A stretch of 11,739 nt of DNA from CALHKP01 sp963558075 (GCA_963558075.1 CAUWFN010000007.1:1-11739), one strand, 5' to 3'; shown: positions 1 to 7,863, counted from the first letter of the stretch. The notes: generated by a model from the sequence alone, not told the origin. A program made the numbers and translations.

Positions 1-22
1 CGCAAAGCTATCCTATTTCCCC

Positions 23-77
23 AAAAAAGAAAAAAATACCCCCGCCGCGCAGTTAAATTCTGCACTGGCAGGAGTAC
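23..77 (-). terminator. Rho-independent terminator of the sufCB unit
   Basis: Read on the minus strand, positions 77-60 pair with 52-36 as a long stem (about 17 bp with several G-U pairs and one bulged A at position 66) closed by a 7-nt loop at 53-59. The stem runs straight into a U-tract (A-runs at 30-36 and 23-28 on the plus strand). It lies about 60 nt after the sufB stop codon, so it probably ends the sufCB transcript. Pairing was done by eye. Confidence 0.8.
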
Positions 78-138
78 TTCCTATTACGTTTAACTTTTGG
101 ATTTTCCCACACACATCTGAGAAAATCTTGCGTTTTCC

Positions 139-1062
139 TTAGCCTCTAAGGAATCCATCTATAATTTTTTGTTCTGCTTCTTCTTCTGTTAGACCAAGAG
201 TTCTCAATTTCAGAATCTGTTCTCCCGCAACCTTTCCAATTGCTGCCTCATGAATAAGTGAAGCATCAAGATGGCCCGCATAAAGCTCAGGAGCAGCATT
301 TACTCTTCCCTTTCCAACAAGGATTGCATCGCACTCTGAATGGCCTGTACATCTGTTGTTTCCGTTAATCTTGGAATGATATTCCTGATATGACTCATCT
401 TTTGCAACTGATCTTGAAATAATGTCGACAGCTGAATCTTTTCCATCCATTTCTACATCAAAATCAGTCTTAGCATATTCTACGCCTTCTGTCATAATAC
501 TTTCATGTACAACAAGTCTTGCTCTATCAGCAAGCTTTCCACTTGTAGTTCTAACAGAATGGTCAACTCCTCCAATCTGAACAGTTTCCATCTCAAGAAC
601 TGCATCTTCCTCTAGCTCAACATAAGTTACAGGATCAATTTTCTTTTCACCCTTACCTTCACCTGTTCCAATATGTTTTTCTTCGTATACTACTTTTGCG
701 CCTTTGCCAACAAAAAATCTGTGAATACCGTTATGAGCAGCCTCACCTTCTCCATCAGCATGAACGCCGCATCCTGCAATGATTCTAACATCAGCCCCCT
801 CGCCAACGTGAAAGTCATTGTAAACGAGGTCGTTTACATTGCTCTTTGTTACACATGCAGGAATAAACACGCTTTCGTCTTTTGTTCCTGGAGCAATAAA
901 AATATCTATTCCGTCTTTATCTTTCTTTGACTCTATCTTTATATTCTCAGTTGACTGTCTTCCGCCGCAGCCCCCGTCTTCTCTTATGTTATAAGCCCCT
1001 GTCAGTTCACCGCCCTGCCAGTCAGAGATGGCTTTCAGTAATTCTTCAGCTACTTTGTTCAT
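139..1062 (-). CDS. sufB: SufB/SufD-family Fe-S cluster scaffold (SmsB-like)
   Basis: A 307-aa SufB/SufD-family protein, the scaffold partner of the SufC ATPase in iron-sulfur cluster assembly in the cytosol. It is much shorter than E. coli SufB (about 495 aa) and consists mainly of the beta-helix core and C-terminal domain. Visible features are the C-terminal CTGHSECDAI block (Cys238, Cys244) and the HEAAIGK motif (His271, Glu272), equivalent to the region that contacts SufC and holds functional Cys/His/Glu residues in SufB/SufD. Further cysteines are at 32, 70 and 98. I start it at ATG 1062, preceded by AGGAAAGGA, two bases after the sufC stop. A TTG at 1089 would extend it nine residues into sufC but has no advantage. 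No SufS, SufU or SufD gene is adjacent, so it may be the SmsB type of the SUF-like minimal system. The family assignment is firm; the SmsB subtype is inferred. Confidence 0.9.
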   Translation of the reverse strand: MNKVAEELLKAISDWQGGELTGAYNIREDGGCGGRQSTENIKIESKKDKDGIDIFIAPGTKDESVFIPACVTKSNVNDLVYNDFHVGEGADVRIIAGCGVHADGEGEAAHNGIHRFFVGKGAKVVYEEKHIGTGEGKGEKKIDPVTYVELEEDAVLEMETVQIGGVDHSVRTTSGKLADRARLVVHESIMTEGVEYAKTDFDVEMDGKDSAVDIISRSVAKDESYQEYHSKINGNNRCTGHSECDAILVGKGRVNAAPELYAGHLDASLIHEAAIGKVAGEQILKLRTLGLTEEEAEQKIIDGFLRG

Positions 1063-1064
1063 GA

Positions 1065-1787
1065 CTAAAAATCCTTTCCTATTGGGCAACCACCCGATTT
1101 TTCGTTGTGCATCAGCTGTGGGAAGATTTCCTCGCCAGAACCTGAAATTCTAACTTTGCCATCTGCGATTACTACTATTTCATCTGCGATTTCCAGAAGT
1201 CTTTCCTGATGAGAGATTACAAGAAGGCTCTTATCTTCTTCTTTTTTCAGCTCTTCAAATGCATCTATAAGTCCGTTAAAGCTCCACAGGTCTATTCCCG
1301 CTTCAGGCTCATCAAAGATCATCATCTTGCTGTTTGTTCTTGCAAGAACTGATGCAATTTCAATTCTCTTGATTTCTCCGCCTGAAAGACTTGAGTTAAC
1401 TTCTCTTTCTATGTAATCTTTTGTGCATAGTCCTACCTTGTTCATGATGTTACAGATGTTCTCATCTGCAAGTTTTCCGCCTGCAGCAAGATCAAGAAGG
1501 TCCCTTACTGTAATCCCCTTGAATCTTACAGGCTGCTGAAAAGCATAACCAATTCCAAGCTGTGCACGCTGAGTTATATCCATATCAGTTACATCTGTTC
1601 CGTCTAAAATTATATTTCCACTAGTTGCCTTTACAATACCAGAAATCACCTTTGCCAGCGATGTCTTTCCTCCGCCGTTCGGTCCTGTAACTACTGTAAG
1701 TTTTCCTCTTTTAATTTCTAAATCAATACCTTTTAAAACTTCATCACCGTCATCCGGCTTCCATTTTACATTTTTTAAAGTGAGCAT
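1065..1787 (-). CDS. sufC: Fe-S cluster assembly ATPase SufC (SmsC-like)
   Basis: A 240-aa ABC-type ATPase of the SufC family, which binds SufB/SufD and uses ATP to drive conformational change during Fe-S cluster assembly; it is soluble and not part of a membrane transporter. Visible motifs are Walker A GPNGGGKTS (residues 35-43), the Q-loop region YAFQQPVRFKG (81-91) typical of SufC, the LSGGE signature (134-138), Walker B MMIFDEPEAGID (155-166, catalytic Glu160) and the H-loop His193. The length matches the family (about 245-255). The ATG at 1787 has GGAGG five bases upstream. It is the first gene of a two-gene unit with sufB, whose start follows the sufC stop by two bases, so coupling is likely. 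Confidence 0.95.
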   Translation of the reverse strand: MLTLKNVKWKPDDGDEVLKGIDLEIKRGKLTVVTGPNGGGKTSLAKVISGIVKATSGNIILDGTDVTDMDITQRAQLGIGYAFQQPVRFKGITVRDLLDLAAGGKLADENICNIMNKVGLCTKDYIEREVNSSLSGGEIKRIEIASVLARTNSKMMIFDEPEAGIDLWSFNGLIDAFEELKKEEDKSLLVISHQERLLEIADEIVVIADGKVRISGSGEEIFPQLMHNEKSGGCPIGKDF

Positions 1788-1835
1788 CTTTGCCTCCTGT
1801 GTTTTTTTGTGGCCGCGAAAGGGCCTATAAATGTT

Positions 1836-1864
1836 ATTTTATCACATATAATCATGTTAGTCAT
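1836..1864 (-). promoter_or_regulatory. sigma-A type promoter for sufCB
   Basis: On the minus strand there is ATGACT (1864-1859), a 17-bp spacer and TAAAAT (1841-1836) preceded by an extended -10 TG dinucleotide. Predicted transcription start is near 1829, about 40 nt before the sufC ATG. The match is by eye only. Confidence 0.55.
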
Positions 1865-1894
1865 TAGTAAGTCACGAAAATTTTCAAAAATACC

Positions 1895-1923
1895 TTTACA
1901 AACATAAAAACTTTCGCTATAAT
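1895..1923 (+). promoter_or_regulatory. promoter of tRNA-Arg
   Basis: TTTACA at 1895-1900, a 17-bp spacer and a perfect TATAAT at 1918-1923. The expected start near 1930 leaves a leader of about 8 nt before the tRNA. Position and quality fit a stable-RNA promoter. It lies back to back with the sufC promoter, so the two units are divergent. Confidence 0.85.
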
Positions 1924-1937
1924 AATATGGTAGTTAT

Positions 1938-2014
1938 GCGTCATTAGCTCAATCGGATAGAGTGCCTGACTACGAATCAGTAGGTCGGGGGTTCGAGTCC
2001 CTCATGGCGCACCA
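1938..2014 (+). tRNA. tRNA-Arg (anticodon ACG)
   Basis: A complete cloverleaf can be folded. The acceptor stem GCGTCAT pairs with ATGGCGC (one G-U). The D-stem is GCTC/GAGT, the anticodon loop CTACGAA places ACG at positions 34-36, and the T-arm GGGGG-TTCGAGT-CCCTC is normal. The discriminator is A and CCA is encoded. The only flaw is a C-U mismatch at the top of the anticodon stem (27-43). A34 would be deaminated to inosine by TadA so that it reads CGU, CGC and CGA codons. It is a single-gene unit with its own promoter and terminator. Confidence 0.95.
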
Positions 2015-2015
2015 C

Positions 2016-2043
2016 AGACCGGGATAAACTCCCGGTCTTTTTT
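2016..2043 (+). terminator. Rho-independent terminator of tRNA-Arg
   Basis: A perfect 9-bp stem, AGACCGGGA (2016-2024) with TCCCGGTCT (2030-2038), has a 5-nt loop and is followed by a run of six T (2038-2043). It starts two bases after the CCA end of the tRNA. Confidence 0.9.
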
Positions 2044-2105
2044 ATATCATTAACCACGCAAAAGCGGATACATATTTATAAGTTTCTCAAAGCTTAAATC
2101 AGCCT

Positions 2106-2150
2106 AAAAAAATGGTACAGAACCATGACCTTTCGTCATAATCCTGTACC
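2106..2150 (-). terminator. Terminator of the murA-fbp unit, possibly bidirectional
   Basis: Positions 2150-2135 pair with 2129-2114 as a 16-bp stem (three G-U pairs on the minus strand) closed by GAAAG, followed on the minus strand by A and then seven U (plus-strand A-run 2106-2112). It lies just after the fbp stop. On the plus strand the same hairpin is followed by TG and a T-run at 2153-2158, so it may also stop transcription arriving from the tRNA side. Confidence 0.88.
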
Positions 2151-2156
2151 TGTTTT

Positions 2157-4109
2157 TTATTTTCTCTTTTCTTTTATAAGACCCATTCTATAAGCCTCTA
2201 CAAGCTGTTTTACATTTTCCGCCTGCTCCTGCAATTCTGCACCCTTATCTGTATCTATAATCAGAAGTCTCTCTGGCAAAGTTTCTACAGTCTTCATAAT
2301 TGGATCGCTGAATTCTTGTGTTCCATCTTCTTTTAGAGGTCTATAAGGCTTATGTTCTGCAAGAGCCATAAATCTTGAGTTAAAGATAAATGTATATCCT
2401 GCAATACCTGTCTGTTTCTGGTATGCCTTTGATATTCCTCCGTCAATTACATATAGAAGTCCTCCACCTTTGATTGGGCTTTCACCATCTTTGATTTTTA
2501 CAGGCACATGGCCGTTTAGAATCTTTGATCTTCTTGGGTCAAGGTTAAACTCTCTTAGAATCTTTTCACAAGGTTCTTTGCTCTTGATTAGCTTGTAATA
2601 TGGTCTCACAGGCTCCTTATGAGCTGCTTTGTCTGTTATGAACAGACGCTCGAAAGTTGTCATCTTTTCTTTTCCGAAAAGCGGAGAATCCTTTGCAAGC
2701 CATAGATACCACATAATGTCACCAGGGCGCCCGTACTGCAGAGCACTCTTTGGTGAGAAGTATGATTTTCTAACCTGCGCATCGAGATGATTCATAAGAG
2801 CCTTACCCTTTAGCGTAGCTCCGTTTACCGTTACCTCTTTGAATTCGCCGTCTTCTGTCATAGGAATGCATCCGTGATACAGAAGATTTCCATTTATCTT
2901 CTTGTAAAGTGCCCCATGGCTAAATAGGAATTTGATATGCATCTGAAGCTTCTCTGAGTTCAAAATTGAAGCCTCTAGAGAGTTCATTACAGCAAGCTCT
3001 CCTTCTGTGAATTCATAAGGATTTTCCGGATCTAACGTAGGGAAGTTTGTATCGTTTAATTCATATTTAACTCCGTCTATGACAACAGTGCCTTCATCAA
3101 AATTAATCTTGTCGAGAATCAGTCTGTTTTCTAGTTCATATTCCGGATGATTCATTATAATCTGGCCTTCGGCCTTAAACTGACATATTGCGATTGCCTT
3201 GTGCATTTTTGCTGCAAGTTTTTCGTCTACAGGGTCATATTTGTTTCTGTCGAGGATATGAGGAGCAAATTTTGTACAAGGGTCATCAGCATATACCTCA
3301 GAAGCAAAAGTCGTAAGTCTTCTCAGGTTAATTCCATATCCAACCTCAAGCATATCAAAGTTGTTATAGCTGATATTCATTCTGATGATATTTGCTATGC
3401 AAGCCCAGTTTCCTGTAGCTGCACCCATCCAAACGATATCATGATTTCCCCACTGGAAGTCAACATCGTGGAAATCGAGAAGATAATCCATAATATGATC
3501 AGGATGAGCTCCTCTATCAAAAATATCACCAATTATATGTAGCTGGTCTACCGCAAGCACAGATATAGCATCTGCCATTTCTCTGATGAAAACCTCAGCC
3601 ATTCCCTCGTCTACTACAGTGTTGATAATTTCGCTGTAGTAATGTGATCTGTTTTCCTCATCATCTGCATGCAGAAGCTCGTCCATAGCATAATCAAGAT
3701 ACTTTGGAAGTCTGCGTCTTACCTTTGATCTTGTATATTTTGTTGATACCGATCTACAAATCGTAACAAGACGATAGATTACTGTTACGCACCATTTATC
3801 AAAATCGCTCTCACTCTTTTTTCTTCTTTTGATTTCCGCTTCTGGATTGTAAATAAGCGCTGCAAGATCAGACCTGTCATCTTCACTTAATATGCCGCCA
3901 TAATTTTCGTCAATCTTTGTTTTGATTGTACCAGATGCGCTTCTGAGCATGTGGATAAATGCCTCGTGCTCACCATGAAGGTCACTTAAGAAGTATTCTG
4001 TTCCCTTTGGAAGAGCTAAGATAGCTTTCAGGTTTATAAACTCTGCAGCTGCCGCTCTGATGTTTGGATAGTCCTCCGACAATAACTCAAGATACTTAAT
4101 ATCAGCCAT
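2157..4109 (-). CDS. fbp: fructose-1,6-bisphosphatase, class III
   Basis: A 650-aa class III (Firmicutes-type) fructose-1,6-bisphosphatase, which hydrolyses fructose-1,6-bisphosphate to fructose-6-phosphate in gluconeogenesis in the cytosol. The fold is a metallophosphoesterase. Metal-binding blocks are visible in order: SDLHGE (Asp43, His45), GDIFDRG (from residue 194), GNHD (Asn222, His223, Asp224) and NGHVPVK (His near 534). The length is close to the B. subtilis enzyme (about 670). The ATG at 4109 is preceded by GAGG with six A between. It follows murA by 40 nt on the same strand with no terminator between, so the two are probably co-transcribed; a strong terminator follows. This class is unrelated to the class I enzyme of E. 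coli. Confidence 0.96.
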   Translation of the reverse strand: MADIKYLELLSEDYPNIRAAAAEFINLKAILALPKGTEYFLSDLHGEHEAFIHMLRSASGTIKTKIDENYGGILSEDDRSDLAALIYNPEAEIKRRKKSESDFDKWCVTVIYRLVTICRSVSTKYTRSKVRRRLPKYLDYAMDELLHADDEENRSHYYSEIINTVVDEGMAEVFIREMADAISVLAVDQLHIIGDIFDRGAHPDHIMDYLLDFHDVDFQWGNHDIVWMGAATGNWACIANIIRMNISYNNFDMLEVGYGINLRRLTTFASEVYADDPCTKFAPHILDRNKYDPVDEKLAAKMHKAIAICQFKAEGQIIMNHPEYELENRLILDKINFDEGTVVIDGVKYELNDTNFPTLDPENPYEFTEGELAVMNSLEASILNSEKLQMHIKFLFSHGALYKKINGNLLYHGCIPMTEDGEFKEVTVNGATLKGKALMNHLDAQVRKSYFSPKSALQYGRPGDIMWYLWLAKDSPLFGKEKMTTFERLFITDKAAHKEPVRPYYKLIKSKEPCEKILREFNLDPRRSKILNGHVPVKIKDGESPIKGGGLLYVIDGGISKAYQKQTGIAGYTFIFNSRFMALAEHKPYRPLKEDGTQEFSDPIMKTVETLPERLLIIDTDKGAELQEQAENVKQLVEAYRMGLIKEKRK

Positions 4110-4149
4110 TTTTTTCCTCTTTCAATTCCAACATAAACGATATAAGATT

Positions 4150-5418
4150 CTACTCTTCTATTCTGAGAATATTTGCACCAAGTGCTCTAAACTTTTCTAT
4201 GAAATGTTCATATCCTCTTTCTATATGATAAATCTCCGAAAGCTTTGTTGTTCCTTCCGCTACAAGCCCTGCTAGGACAAGTGCTGCACCAGCTCTAAGG
4301 TCAGTTGCAATAACCTCTGCACCCTCTAGTGCTTTCGCGCCCTGAACATAAGCCTTTCTGTCGCCGTCTGTATGAATATTTGCACCCATTCTGTTAAGCT
4401 CAGCCACATGCATAAATCTGTTTTCGAATACAGTTTCTATAACTGTACTTGAGCCTTCTACAGTTGTCAGAAATGCCATGAACGGAGACTGTATGTCTGT
4501 AGGAAAACCCGGATATGGGAGAGTTTTGATATCTGTTGCTATTAATTTTCTGTCACAGGCGCATACATACATGCCCTCGTCAGTCATCTCAACAGTTACT
4601 CCACATTCTCTAAGCTTTGCTGTTATCGGTTTAACATGATCTGGAACTATGTTTCTGATAAGGATCTCGCCTCTTGTAATAGCTGCTGCTAGCATAAAAG
4701 TTCCCGCTTCAATTCTATCAGGAATAACTCTGTGAGATGCACTCTTAAGACGCTCAACACCTTCTATCTTGATTGTATCAGTTCCTGCACCCTTAATCTT
4801 TGCTCCCATCTTATTGAGGAAATTTGCAAGATCTACAATCTCAGGCTCCTCTGCAGCATTTTCGATATATGTTGTTCCTTTTGCAAGAACAGCCGCAGTA
4901 ATTATATTTTCTGTTGCTCCTACGCTTGGAAAGTCAAGATAAATACTTGAACCAACAAGTCCTTCGGGACCTGCTTTCGCCTCAACATAATTATCCTTTG
5001 ATATGATTTCTGCACCAAGGGCCTCAAAACCTTTCAAGTGAAGGTCTATAGGTCTTGCTCCAATCGTGCAGCCTCCCGGCATATACACCTTTGCACTTCC
5101 AAACTTTGCAAGAAGCGGTCCCATGATCAAAAAAGATGCTCTCATCTTTGTTACGAGATCATAATCAGCTTCTGTCTTTAAAAGCCCACTCATATCTATA
5201 TCCAGAACATTTGCATCAACCTGTTCTACTTTTCCTCCAAGTGATGTAAGAATTCCGTTCATTACATCTACATCTCTAAGCTCAGGCACATCGCTGAGCC
5301 TACATTTTTCATCTGCAAGTATCGCTGCCGCCATAAGCGGAAGGACTGCATTTTTCGCGCCGCTGACAACAACTTCCCCACTCAGCGGACCGCTATTTTG
5401 TACTAAAAACTTTGCCAC
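4150..5418 (-). CDS. murA: UDP-N-acetylglucosamine 1-carboxyvinyltransferase
   Basis: A 422-aa MurA, the first committed enzyme of peptidoglycan precursor synthesis. It transfers enolpyruvate from phosphoenolpyruvate to UDP-GlcNAc in the cytosol. Conserved features are SGAKNAVLP with Lys22 and Asn23, MRAS (Met92-Ser95), and the active-site loop GGCTIGARPIDLHLKG with Cys117, the residue alkylated by fosfomycin in susceptible enzymes. The length is typical (about 420-435). Translation starts at GTG 5418 with GGAGG six bases upstream. Many Firmicutes carry two paralogues (MurAA and MurAB/MurZ); I cannot tell which this is. The abrB terminator lies just upstream, and I see no convincing promoter in the remaining 46 nt, so murA may rely on read-through or a weak promoter. 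Confidence 0.97.
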   Translation of the reverse strand: MAKFLVQNSGPLSGEVVVSGAKNAVLPLMAAAILADEKCRLSDVPELRDVDVMNGILTSLGGKVEQVDANVLDIDMSGLLKTEADYDLVTKMRASFLIMGPLLAKFGSAKVYMPGGCTIGARPIDLHLKGFEALGAEIISKDNYVEAKAGPEGLVGSSIYLDFPSVGATENIITAAVLAKGTTYIENAAEEPEIVDLANFLNKMGAKIKGAGTDTIKIEGVERLKSASHRVIPDRIEAGTFMLAAAITRGEILIRNIVPDHVKPITAKLRECGVTVEMTDEGMYVCACDRKLIATDIKTLPYPGFPTDIQSPFMAFLTTVEGSSTVIETVFENRFMHVAELNRMGANIHTDGDRKAYVQGAKALEGAEVIATDLRAGAALVLAGLVAEGTTKLSEIYHIERGYEHFIEKFRALGANILRIEE

Positions 5419-5464
5419 TTTTATCCTCCATAATCAACTACATATCCTAAATCAGTAACACAAC

Positions 5465-5488
5465 AAAAAAGCCCGACTAGCAGGCTTT
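5465..5488 (-). terminator. Terminator after abrB
   Basis: On the minus strand AAAGCCTG (5488-5481) pairs with CGGGCTTT (5475-5468) over 8 bp with one U-G pair, a 5-nt loop and a U-run overlapping the stem end (plus-strand A 5465-5470). It lies 12 nt after the abrB stop and upstream of murA. It may be incomplete or act as an attenuator, because murA has no obvious promoter of its own. Confidence 0.78.
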
Positions 5489-5499
5489 CACATAGCTGA

Positions 5500-5742
5500 C
5501 TATAATTTTTTTAATTCTTCTATGCACTTCTCGCACACGGTTTTTCCGTGAACATCTACTATATTTTCTGACTCACCACAAAATATGCATGATGGTTCGT
5601 ATTTTTTTAGCATTATATATGAACCCTCAACAAAAACTTCCAGTGAATCATCTGTTTTTATATCTAAATTTCTGCGTAGCTCTATAGGAATTACGATTCT
5701 TCCCAGCGGATCTACAGGACGAACTATACCTGTCGCTTTCAT
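5500..5742 (-). CDS. AbrB-family transcriptional regulator with zinc-ribbon tail
   Basis: An 80-aa protein. Residues 1-48 form an AbrB/SpoVT swapped-hairpin DNA-binding domain (TGIVRPVDPLGRIVIPIELR is close to B. subtilis AbrB). Residues 50-80 replace the AbrB C-terminal domain with a compact zinc-ribbon, CIFC...CEKC (Cys52, 55, 70, 73). Such regulators are common in Clostridia and are expected to act as dimers or tetramers controlling transition-state genes; the targets here are unknown. The RBS AAAGGAG is six bases before the ATG. It lies 26 nt after the membrane-protein gene and shares its promoter at 6119-6147. Position after trmN6 matches the location of abrB in B. subtilis, supporting orthology of at least the N-terminal domain. 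Confidence 0.92.
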   Translation of the reverse strand: MKATGIVRPVDPLGRIVIPIELRRNLDIKTDDSLEVFVEGSYIMLKKYEPSCIFCGESENIVDVHGKTVCEKCIEELKKL

Positions 5743-5768
5743 ATCTATCTCCTTTCGGCTGTAACCGT

Positions 5769-6089
5769 TTATTTTTCTTTTTTAAGCAAAGATACCAATG
5801 AACTGATTGCTTTGGCAATGCTAGACAAAGACTTGATTACATTTTCCTCACCCTTCATCGCGCCTGCGAACTCTGAAAGGGAATTCTGAAGATCTGTGAT
5901 AACCTGCTCAGACTCCTTTGCCTTTTCTGAAACAATCGAGGTTACAACTTCTGTATCTGCGAGAATCTTGTTCGTATGTTTTACTGTTTCAACAAGGTTC
6001 TTTACAACAGCAATGAGATAACCTATCAAAACAATAAGACCTATAAAAACAAGACACAGCAAAAGCGACTTAACATCTACCGTAATCAT
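5769..6089 (-). CDS. small membrane-anchored coiled-coil protein (DUF948-like)
   Basis: A 106-aa protein of unknown function. One hydrophobic segment (about residues 8-29) is followed by a polar, probably helical and coiled-coil region (about 30-95) and a lysine-rich end. This layout resembles the DUF948/YtxG-like proteins of Firmicutes, but I make that link on architecture only. The ATG at 6089 has a strong GGGAGG eight bases upstream and its own TTGTCA-17-TATAAT promoter. It is the first gene of a probable two-gene unit with the AbrB-family regulator, 26 nt apart. A membrane sensor or partner role for the regulator is possible but unsupported. Confidence 0.8.
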   Translation of the reverse strand: MITVDVKSLLLCLVFIGLIVLIGYLIAVVKNLVETVKHTNKILADTEVVTSIVSEKAKESEQVITDLQNSLSEFAGAMKGEENVIKSLSSIAKAISSLVSLLKKEK

Positions 6090-6118
6090 AATCAGTACCT
6101 CCCTTTTTTATATGTTTA

Positions 6119-6147
6119 ATTATACCTTTTATGGAAAACATTGACAA
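6119..6147 (-). promoter_or_regulatory. strong promoter for the membrane-protein/abrB unit
   Basis: On the minus strand TTGTCA (6147-6142), a 17-bp spacer and a perfect TATAAT (6124-6119). The expected start near 6112 is about 23 nt before the GGGAGG-led ATG at 6089. It lies in the 86-nt gap after trmN6, where I see no terminator, so transcription from upstream probably adds to it. Confidence 0.85.
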
Positions 6148-6175
6148 CCTTTTTTGTATTCACATCAAAACACTT

Positions 6176-6922
6176 TTATATATCTCTGTATGCCTTCAGC
6201 GCTTCTTCTGTAAAACTTCCGTCGTTATTTCTCATAGTCAGTATGTTATTAAACTTCAAATCTCTTTTTCCATTTTTTACACAATGAATCAGCAAAATAT
6301 TCGGCTTTTCCCCTGCTTTGCCGTTAACAAAAGTCATGTCCTTTGGCTCTAGCCTGTATTTTCTGCAGCCCTCACATATATCTACAAGCCTTCCCGGTCT
6401 ATGGACCATAAAAAAATCTCCTCTATCCTTCAGAAGAACTGAAGCAGTCTTTAAAAAATCATCTAGGCTTCCCTCAATCTCGTGACGTGCAAGAGCCTTG
6501 GCTTTGTTCGAACTTTCTATTCCGCATGCCCCTGCAGTATAAGGCGGATTTGTCGTTACCGCATCAAAGCTTCCGCAAAGCTCTGGATGACGTTCTGTAA
6601 GCTCACGCACGTTGCAGTTAAAGAATTTTAGTCTTTCGGAAAGTCCATTTATTATGATGTTTTCCTCCGCAAGATCAAAAGAATGCTTCTGAATCTCTAC
6701 ACCTGCAATTAATGAAGCCCCCGTCTTGTGGGACAGTATAAGAGGAATTATCCCCGTTCCTGTTCCCAGGTCTATAATTTTCTCAAAATGCTTCGAGGCA
6801 GAAATCTCTGCGGCCTGATGAGCTAATATCACTGCATCAGTACCGTAACAAAACTCCTCCGGACACTGTTTTATCCTTATATCGCCAAATCCTGTATTAT
6901 CAATACGATATTCTTTCTCCAT
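6176..6922 (-). CDS. trmN6: tRNA1(Val) adenine(37)-N6-methyltransferase family
   Basis: A 248-aa class I SAM-dependent methyltransferase of the TrmN6/YfiC (B. subtilis YabB) type, which N6-methylates adenosine 37 next to the tRNA anticodon. The SAM-binding motif DLGTGTG is at 51-57, an acidic strand-2 end (VEIQ) is near 75-78, and the N6-adenine catalytic motif TNPPY is at 124-128. The N-terminal YGTDAVILA segment is typical of this subgroup. The length fits (about 245-250). I choose ATG 6922, with GAGG seven bases upstream, over the TTG one codon earlier. It begins 10 nt after the ricT stop. RNA substrate is inferred from family and from synteny with yabB in B. subtilis. Confidence 0.9.
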   Translation of the reverse strand: MEKEYRIDNTGFGDIRIKQCPEEFCYGTDAVILAHQAAEISASKHFEKIIDLGTGTGIIPLILSHKTGASLIAGVEIQKHSFDLAEENIIINGLSERLKFFNCNVRELTERHPELCGSFDAVTTNPPYTAGACGIESSNKAKALARHEIEGSLDDFLKTASVLLKDRGDFFMVHRPGRLVDICEGCRKYRLEPKDMTFVNGKAGEKPNILLIHCVKNGKRDLKFNNILTMRNNDGSFTEEALKAYRDI

Positions 6923-6932
6923 CAAATATCCT

Positions 6933-7862
6933 CTATTCTTTGATCAGTGCTTTCATCTCATCGATAAACTCATCATCAACTTCTGCAAGTATGCTCTTGT
7001 CAGATGCTGCAGATTTTTTCTTCGGATTAAGTCTCTTAAGATCACCTTTATAATATGTGTAAATCTCTGATGAAAGCTTTTCTGTTCCGTCGTCTTCTTT
7101 CTCTCCAGTAAACAGTCTTACCTTAACATTTCCATCAAGCAGGTTGTTGTCCACTACTTTTCCGACTCCGTCACTTGATCTTACCTTTTCACCAACATCA
7201 GGCATACCTTTTTTCATCTCGACATAGTTGTCGTTTTCATATTTCAGGCAGCACATAAGACGTCCACAGATTCCCGAAATCTTAGTTGGATTTAGCGACA
7301 GCTTCTGGACCTTAGCCATTTTGATTGATACAGGCTGAAAATCCGAAAGCCATGATGCACAGCAAAGGCTTCTTCCGCATGAACCAATACCTCCAAGCAT
7401 CTTTGCCTCGTCTCTAACACCTATCTGTCTTAGCTCGATACGCATCCTAAAAACGCTCGCCAGATCCTTTACAAGCTCTCTAAAGTCAACTCTTCCATCC
7501 GCTGTAAAGTAGAAAATAATTTTGTTATTATCAAATGTATACTCAACATCTATAAGCTTCATCTCAAGCTTATGTTTTTTCACCTTTTCCTGGCAAATTT
7601 CAAGAGCTTTTGCTTTTTTGCTCTCATTTTCTTCATGTTTTTTGTTATCAGCTTTTGTTGCGATACGTACAATCTTCTTTAGGGGCTGAACAACATCCTC
7701 TTCTTTGATCAAAGTCTTTTCCATCGCAACTATTCCGTATTCCATACCGCGGGCCGTCTCAACAATTACAGCCTCACCAATATTTAGGTTTTCTATTTCT
7801 CCAGGTGCAAAGTAATATACCTTACCCGCACTCTTGAATTTTACGCCAACTACGCTTACCAT
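6933..7862 (-). CDS. ricT: RicT/YaaT PSP1-domain protein
   Basis: A 309-aa PSP1-domain protein, orthologue of B. subtilis RicT (YaaT). In Bacillus it acts with RicA and RicF as an Fe-S complex that helps RNase Y process mRNA and influences sporulation, competence and biofilm formation. Two cysteine blocks are clear: CGRSLCC (Cys162, 167, 168) and CGRLMCC (Cys199, 204, 205). The N-terminal half holds GVKFKSAGKVYYF and ARGMEYG. The C-terminus is charged. I start it at ATG 7862 with GGAGG five bases upstream; the upstream TTG at 7874 lacks its own site. The start is one base after the holB stop (TAGtATG), suggesting translational coupling. RicA and RicF are not in this window. Confidence 0.93.
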   Translation of the reverse strand: MVSVVGVKFKSAGKVYYFAPGEIENLNIGEAVIVETARGMEYGIVAMEKTLIKEEDVVQPLKKIVRIATKADNKKHEENESKKAKALEICQEKVKKHKLEMKLIDVEYTFDNNKIIFYFTADGRVDFRELVKDLASVFRMRIELRQIGVRDEAKMLGGIGSCGRSLCCASWLSDFQPVSIKMAKVQKLSLNPTKISGICGRLMCCLKYENDNYVEMKKGMPDVGEKVRSSDGVGKVVDNNLLDGNVKVRLFTGEKEDDGTEKLSSEIYTYYKGDLKRLNPKKKSAASDKSILAEVDDEFIDEMKALIKE

Positions 7863-7863
7863 A

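Noticed and set aside
673..930. Plus-strand open frame opposite sufB
   Set aside because: It is antisense to a clear gene, has no ribosome site and encodes a low-complexity Cys/Phe/Ser-rich product. The same applies to plus-strand frames at 3147-3542, 4732-4950, 6131-6352, 7964-8152 and 9145-9333.
1788..2156. Riboswitch or T-box in the 369-nt gap between sufC and fbp
   Set aside because: The gap is explained by the sufC promoter, a tRNA-Arg with promoter and terminator, and the fbp terminator. I saw no T-box motif or other conserved aptamer.
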